From JAXDTI01 sp034090045 (lineage in GTDB: Bacteria; Actinomycetota; Actinomycetes; Actinomycetales; Actinomycetaceae): 64,000 bases of DNA. The first letter of the stretch is position 1, and each line of letters begins with the position of its first letter. Where the stretch lies: assembly GCA_034090045.1 (NCBI GenBank), contig JAXDTI010000002.1:62001-126000 (forward strand), written 5' to 3'. Below the pieces are notes generated by a model. It searched no databases and was not told the origin of the DNA. It was given only the letters and a program-made list of their open reading frames with translations. This document shows positions 61,098 through 64,000 of the stretch, one piece after another. Position numbers and translations under genes: made by a program.

Positions 61098-61992
61098 TGC
61101 GCTGGCGATACTGGTGCGGACAAGCGTTGCAGCGCAGCCTATAAATGCACAGGGTATTTCCGGGGCGAGCTATGCCGTTGAAGCACCAACTGCCGAGCCG
61201 GAAAACGCCGCAACCCCACCCTCCGGGATGCCACCCGTCGAGGCCGAAGACACCTCCACCCAGCAAATACCAATCGTCGAATTACGCCAGATGGCTCTCA
61301 ACCCGCACCACGCGAAACACCCGCAGCGCGTCCCGAGGCTGCTCGAAGACCCCGGTAAAGAACCGAGCGAATGGGCAGCAAAACCGGTAAACAGTACCCG
61401 CTTCATGATGCTGCTCGGCACCGGAATAACAGTGTTTGCGCTGATAATCGGGCTGATAGTGACCTTCCAGCCAACCCGGCAACAAATCAACGCTGAAGCC
61501 GACGAAGCCGCAGCTACCCGCGCCGCCCAAAAAGCACAGCAGCAGGCCGAAGCGACCCCATCCGGACCTAAACCCGTGATCGCGGCAGTCAACGCCCTCG
61601 ACCCGGAAGGCGACGGAGAAGAAAACTCGATGATGCAAGACCTGATGATCGACTCCAATCCGGAAACACAGTGGCAGTCCCTCTACTACTATTCGCCAAC
61701 CTACGGGGACCGCACCGGCATCGGAATCGGCATCGTGCTGCAAACCGAATCGCTGGTAACCAAAGTCACGCTGCACACCAAGTCAACCGGCGGTAAAGTG
61801 GAGCTGCGTGCGACGGATGCCACCACCCCGACCAAAGGGGAGATAATAGCATCCGGGGCGTTCGCCAAAGACACCGTGCTGACACTCAAGAAGCCGGTGC
61901 TGGCGAAATCCCTGGTGCTGTGGATACCGGAGCTGCCAACGGACGAAACCGGGTTGAACCGAATAATCGTCACCGAAATGAGTGTCGAGTAA
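61084..61992 (+). CDS. Orphan membrane-anchored discoidin-like domain, as at the C-terminus of MviN (Rv3910 type)
   Basis: 302 residues from ATG 61084, 8 nt after GAAGGG; starts inside DUF6049. Residues 1-110 are disordered and Pro-rich, a membrane segment lies at about 117-140 (MMLLGTGITVFALIIGLIV), a coiled linker follows, and the last 140 residues form a beta-sandwich (DSNPETQWQSLYYYSPTYG, VTLHTKSTGGKVELRAT). In mycobacterial MviN such a domain follows the MurJ flippase and pseudokinase domains. Here both of those are missing between DUF6049 and trxB. Whether it is a functional standalone protein or a leftover cannot be told. Confidence 0.72.
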   Translation: MQTGDALAILVRTSVAAQPINAQGISGASYAVEAPTAEPENAATPPSGMPPVEAEDTSTQQIPIVELRQMALNPHHAKHPQRVPRLLEDPGKEPSEWAAKPVNSTRFMMLLGTGITVFALIIGLIVTFQPTRQQINAEADEAAATRAAQKAQQQAEATPSGPKPVIAAVNALDPEGDGEENSMMQDLMIDSNPETQWQSLYYYSPTYGDRTGIGIGIVLQTESLVTKVTLHTKSTGGKVELRATDATTPTKGEIIASGAFAKDTVLTLKKPVLAKSLVLWIPELPTDETGLNRIIVTEMSVE

Positions 61993-62016
61993 ACGGCGAC
62001 ACAACGAGGAGCAATA

Positions 62017-63027
62017 ATGAGCGATTTCAAGGTACTCGCAAACACCCCGATAGCGTTGCCGAACGCGACACAAACCCCGGTCGCCGCAAGCGACAAACAG
62101 CTGCATGACGTGGTGATTGTCGGCTCCGGGCCCGCCGGATACACCGCCGCGATTTACACCGCACGCGCCGGACTGCAACCAATCGTGATTGCCGGTGAAG
62201 TCGAATCCGGCGGTGCGCTCGTAAACACCACCGAGGTCGAAAACTATCCTGGGTTCCCCGAGGGAATCCAAGGGCCAGACCTGATGGCACGGATGCAGGA
62301 ACAGGCCGAAAAATTTGGTGCCGATGTGCGTTTTGAAGACGCCATCGAATTCGACCTTGAATCTAGCCCTAAAGTTATAAAAACCGCTGATGAAACCTAT
62401 AAAGCGCAACGTGTGATTCTGGCGCTCGGGTCGGCCTATCGCAAACTCGATGTGCCGGGCGAGAGCGAACTAGCCGGGCACGGCGTGTCGTATTGTGCAA
62501 CCTGCGACGGGTTTTTCTTCAAAGACCAGCACATCGCGGTTGTCGGAGGCGGCGACACGGCAGCTGAGGAGGCACTTTTCCTCGCAAAATTCGGTTCCAA
62601 AGTGACGCTGATTCATCGCCGTGACGAGCTGCGCGCCTCCCAGATCATGACTGACCGGGTGCTGTGCCACGACAGGATAGAGGTGGCGTGGAACTCTCGC
62701 ATCACCTCAATCAACGGCACCGAAAAGGTCGATTCAGTGACCCTTGAAGATGTGGTAACCGGTGAGCAGCGGGAACTCGATGCAACCGCCGTGTTTATCG
62801 CCATCGGGCACGACCCGCGAACAGAGCTGGTGAAAGACCAGCTCGCGACACATTCAGGATATATAACCGTAAACGATCCGCAAACAGAAACTTCGATACC
62901 GGGAGTATTCGCGTGCGGCGATGTAGTGGATTTCCGCTACCAGCAGGCCATTTCGGCAGCCGGGTCGGGATGCCGGGCGGCGATGGATGCCGAACGATCC
63001 CTGGAAAACCTAGAGTGCAATATGTGA
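62017..63027 (+). CDS. trxB: Thioredoxin reductase
   Basis: 336 residues, ATG after GAGGAG. FAD-binding GSGPAGYTAAIYTARAG, the redox-active CATC in SYCATCDGFFFKD, NADPH-binding GGGDTAAEEALF and the C-terminal FACGDVVDFRYQQAISAAG are all intact. Reduces thioredoxin with NADPH. The N-terminal 30 residues before the FAD motif are longer than usual. trxA does not follow; a convergent rRNA methyltransferase gene does. Confidence 0.96.
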   Translation: MSDFKVLANTPIALPNATQTPVAASDKQLHDVVIVGSGPAGYTAAIYTARAGLQPIVIAGEVESGGALVNTTEVENYPGFPEGIQGPDLMARMQEQAEKFGADVRFEDAIEFDLESSPKVIKTADETYKAQRVILALGSAYRKLDVPGESELAGHGVSYCATCDGFFFKDQHIAVVGGGDTAAEEALFLAKFGSKVTLIHRRDELRASQIMTDRVLCHDRIEVAWNSRITSINGTEKVDSVTLEDVVTGEQRELDATAVFIAIGHDPRTELVKDQLATHSGYITVNDPQTETSIPGVFACGDVVDFRYQQAISAAGSGCRAAMDAERSLENLECNM

Positions 63028-63035
63028 CTGTAGGG

Positions 63036-64000
63036 CTAGTTATCGCTCAGTCTGCGGCGCAGCCTCGCCACGTCGTTGAGCACAATGCCGGTCGCCACCG
63101 AGGCGTTCAGAGACTCAACTGCGCTGGAAATCGGGATGGAGACAATCATGTCGCAGGTGTCGCGTATCAGACGGCTCAAACCGGTGCCCTCTGAGCCGGT
63201 GACCAGCACTATGGGACCTTCTGCGAGACCGGTGTCCGCAATCTGTTCGGTTCCGCCCATATCCAAACCGACCACGAAGCAGCCGTGTTGCTCCTGAGCG
63301 GCGGTCAGCGCGGCGTGTAGATTCGCAACCCGCGCGACCTTTATCCTGGTGGCGGCACCCGCGGAGGTCTTCCAGGCGGCGACCGTCATCGAGGCGCTGC
63401 GGCGGCTCGGAATAACGACACCGTGAGCGCCGAACGCCGCAGCGGAACGCACCGCAGCCCCCAGGTTATGCGGGTCGGTGACACCGTCAAGCGCCACAAT
63501 CAGCGGTTTCTCTGATTTACGGGATGCCACATCGAAGATGTCCTCCAGGTCGGCATATTCGTATTCGGGCACCTCTACCGCGATCCCCTGATGGGCAACC
63601 GAGCCGGTGGCCTGATCCAGGTCGGAGCGGGTCACCTCAACGATCGGGGCACCGCCGCGTGCGGCGAGGGCAGCAATCTCGCCCAGGCGCGCGTCAGAAC
63701 CGGGGTTGGAGAGGATAAACACCTTGCGTATCGGCAGGTGCGCTGCCGCTACTTCAGCTACCGGGTTACGACCGGCGACGAGCTGCGAAGTTTTGCGGAT
63801 CTGAACACGGTTGGAGCGGTTGCGGGCAGTGGCTTGGCCCTCGCGAGTTTCTTCCCGGCGCTGCTGTGCAATCGCGCGTTTATGGGCGGAATGATTTGGT
63901 CGGTCAACGGCTTTTGGGGTGGCGCCGCGGCCTTTTAAGCCCTTGCGGCGCATACCGCCGCTTCCTTTCGGGGCATGGGATTTTGAACGCGCGGCGCGTC
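63036..64000 (-). CDS. rlmB: 23S rRNA 2'-O-methyltransferase, RlmB/TrmH type; 5' end beyond right edge
   Basis: The minus-strand frame stays open to the right edge. An internal ATG at 63953 could be taken as the start, but upstream codons read SKSHAPKGSGG before MRRKGLKGRGATPKAVDR, the conserved N-terminus of actinobacterial members, so the real start lies outside. SpoU features follow: an N-terminal substrate-binding part, GVTDPHNLGAAVRSAAAFG, VTGSEGTGLSRLIRDTCD and the trefoil-knot ending ISSAVESLNASVATGIVL. Likely methylates a guanosine in 23S rRNA. cysS is often the upstream neighbour. Confidence 0.9.
   Translation of the reverse strand, partial: RAARSKSHAPKGSGGMRRKGLKGRGATPKAVDRPNHSAHKRAIAQQRREETREGQATARNRSNRVQIRKTSQLVAGRNPVAEVAAAHLPIRKVFILSNPGSDARLGEIAALAARGGAPIVEVTRSDLDQATGSVAHQGIAVEVPEYEYADLEDIFDVASRKSEKPLIVALDGVTDPHNLGAAVRSAAAFGAHGVVIPSRRSASMTVAAWKTSAGAATRIKVARVANLHAALTAAQEQHGCFVVGLDMGGTEQIADTGLAEGPIVLVTGSEGTGLSRLIRDTCDMIVSIPISSAVESLNASVATGIVLNDVARLRRRLSDN

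Overview
The window looks like a chromosomal segment of a host-associated, fairly high-GC actinobacterium. DUF3117, DUF3152, DUF5926 and DUF6049 proteins, an ino1-type inositol phosphate synthase, secreted wall proteins with an LPXTG-like anchor and several apparently leaderless genes fit the Actinomycetales. An Actinomycetaceae-like relative is my best guess; the species cannot be named from sequence alone.

Layout. 1-9.5 kb: two giant secreted surface proteins on the minus strand. The first runs off the left edge and has a ten-base G tract just upstream; the second ends in a sorting signal. 9.8-14.4 kb: minus-strand genes for a DUF3117 protein, a BMP/PnrA-like lipoprotein, a sugar-1-phosphate guanylyltransferase, a galactokinase-like GHMP kinase and a DeoR regulator. 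14.5-17.5 kb: a YihY/BrkB membrane protein, exonuclease III and a second BMP-like lipoprotein. 17.6-22.3 kb: one-carbon genes (folD, glyA, and divergently purU) and a lactate permease. 22.6-28.5 kb: glyoxylate shunt (aceA, aceB) and pyruvate phosphate dikinase, a module for growth on C2/C3 substrates. 28.6-34.6 kb: a DUF3152 zincin-like protein, a very large membrane protein and prephenate dehydratase. 34.6-36.5 kb: decayed membrane and secreted genes. 36.6-42.1 kb: peroxiredoxin, serS, an AGE-family sugar isomerase, a glycosyltransferase and a DUF5926 protein. 42.5-45.5 kb: two secreted or membrane-anchored proteins and an excisionase-like regulator, possibly an element remnant. 45.9-48.8 kb: phosphoglucomutase and a secreted HNH nuclease. 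48.9-50.6 kb: an operon of four small membrane/lipoprotein genes, each broken. 50.9-64 kb: a TRIC-family membrane protein, VIT iron transporter, recF-dnaN, then ino1-cca-NUDIX-DUF6049-orphan domain-trxB, and rlmB running off the right edge.

Most notable. First, four intergenic copies of a fixed-length (75-76 nt) element with about 23-nt terminal inverted repeats and a variable core. Second, the all-broken four-gene operon at 48.9-50.6 kb, where the original frames can be reconstructed. Third, a G10 tract upstream of a giant surface protein, suggesting phase variation. Fourth, a rearranged origin-proximal gene block: dnaN-recF without dnaA, and DUF6049-trxB without murJ, leaving only a domain like the C-terminus of the mycobacterial MviN protein. 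Fifth, a galactokinase-like kinase lacking the usual Arg, beside a nucleotidyltransferase.

No tRNA, rRNA, CRISPR array, complete insertion sequence or recognisable origin was found.
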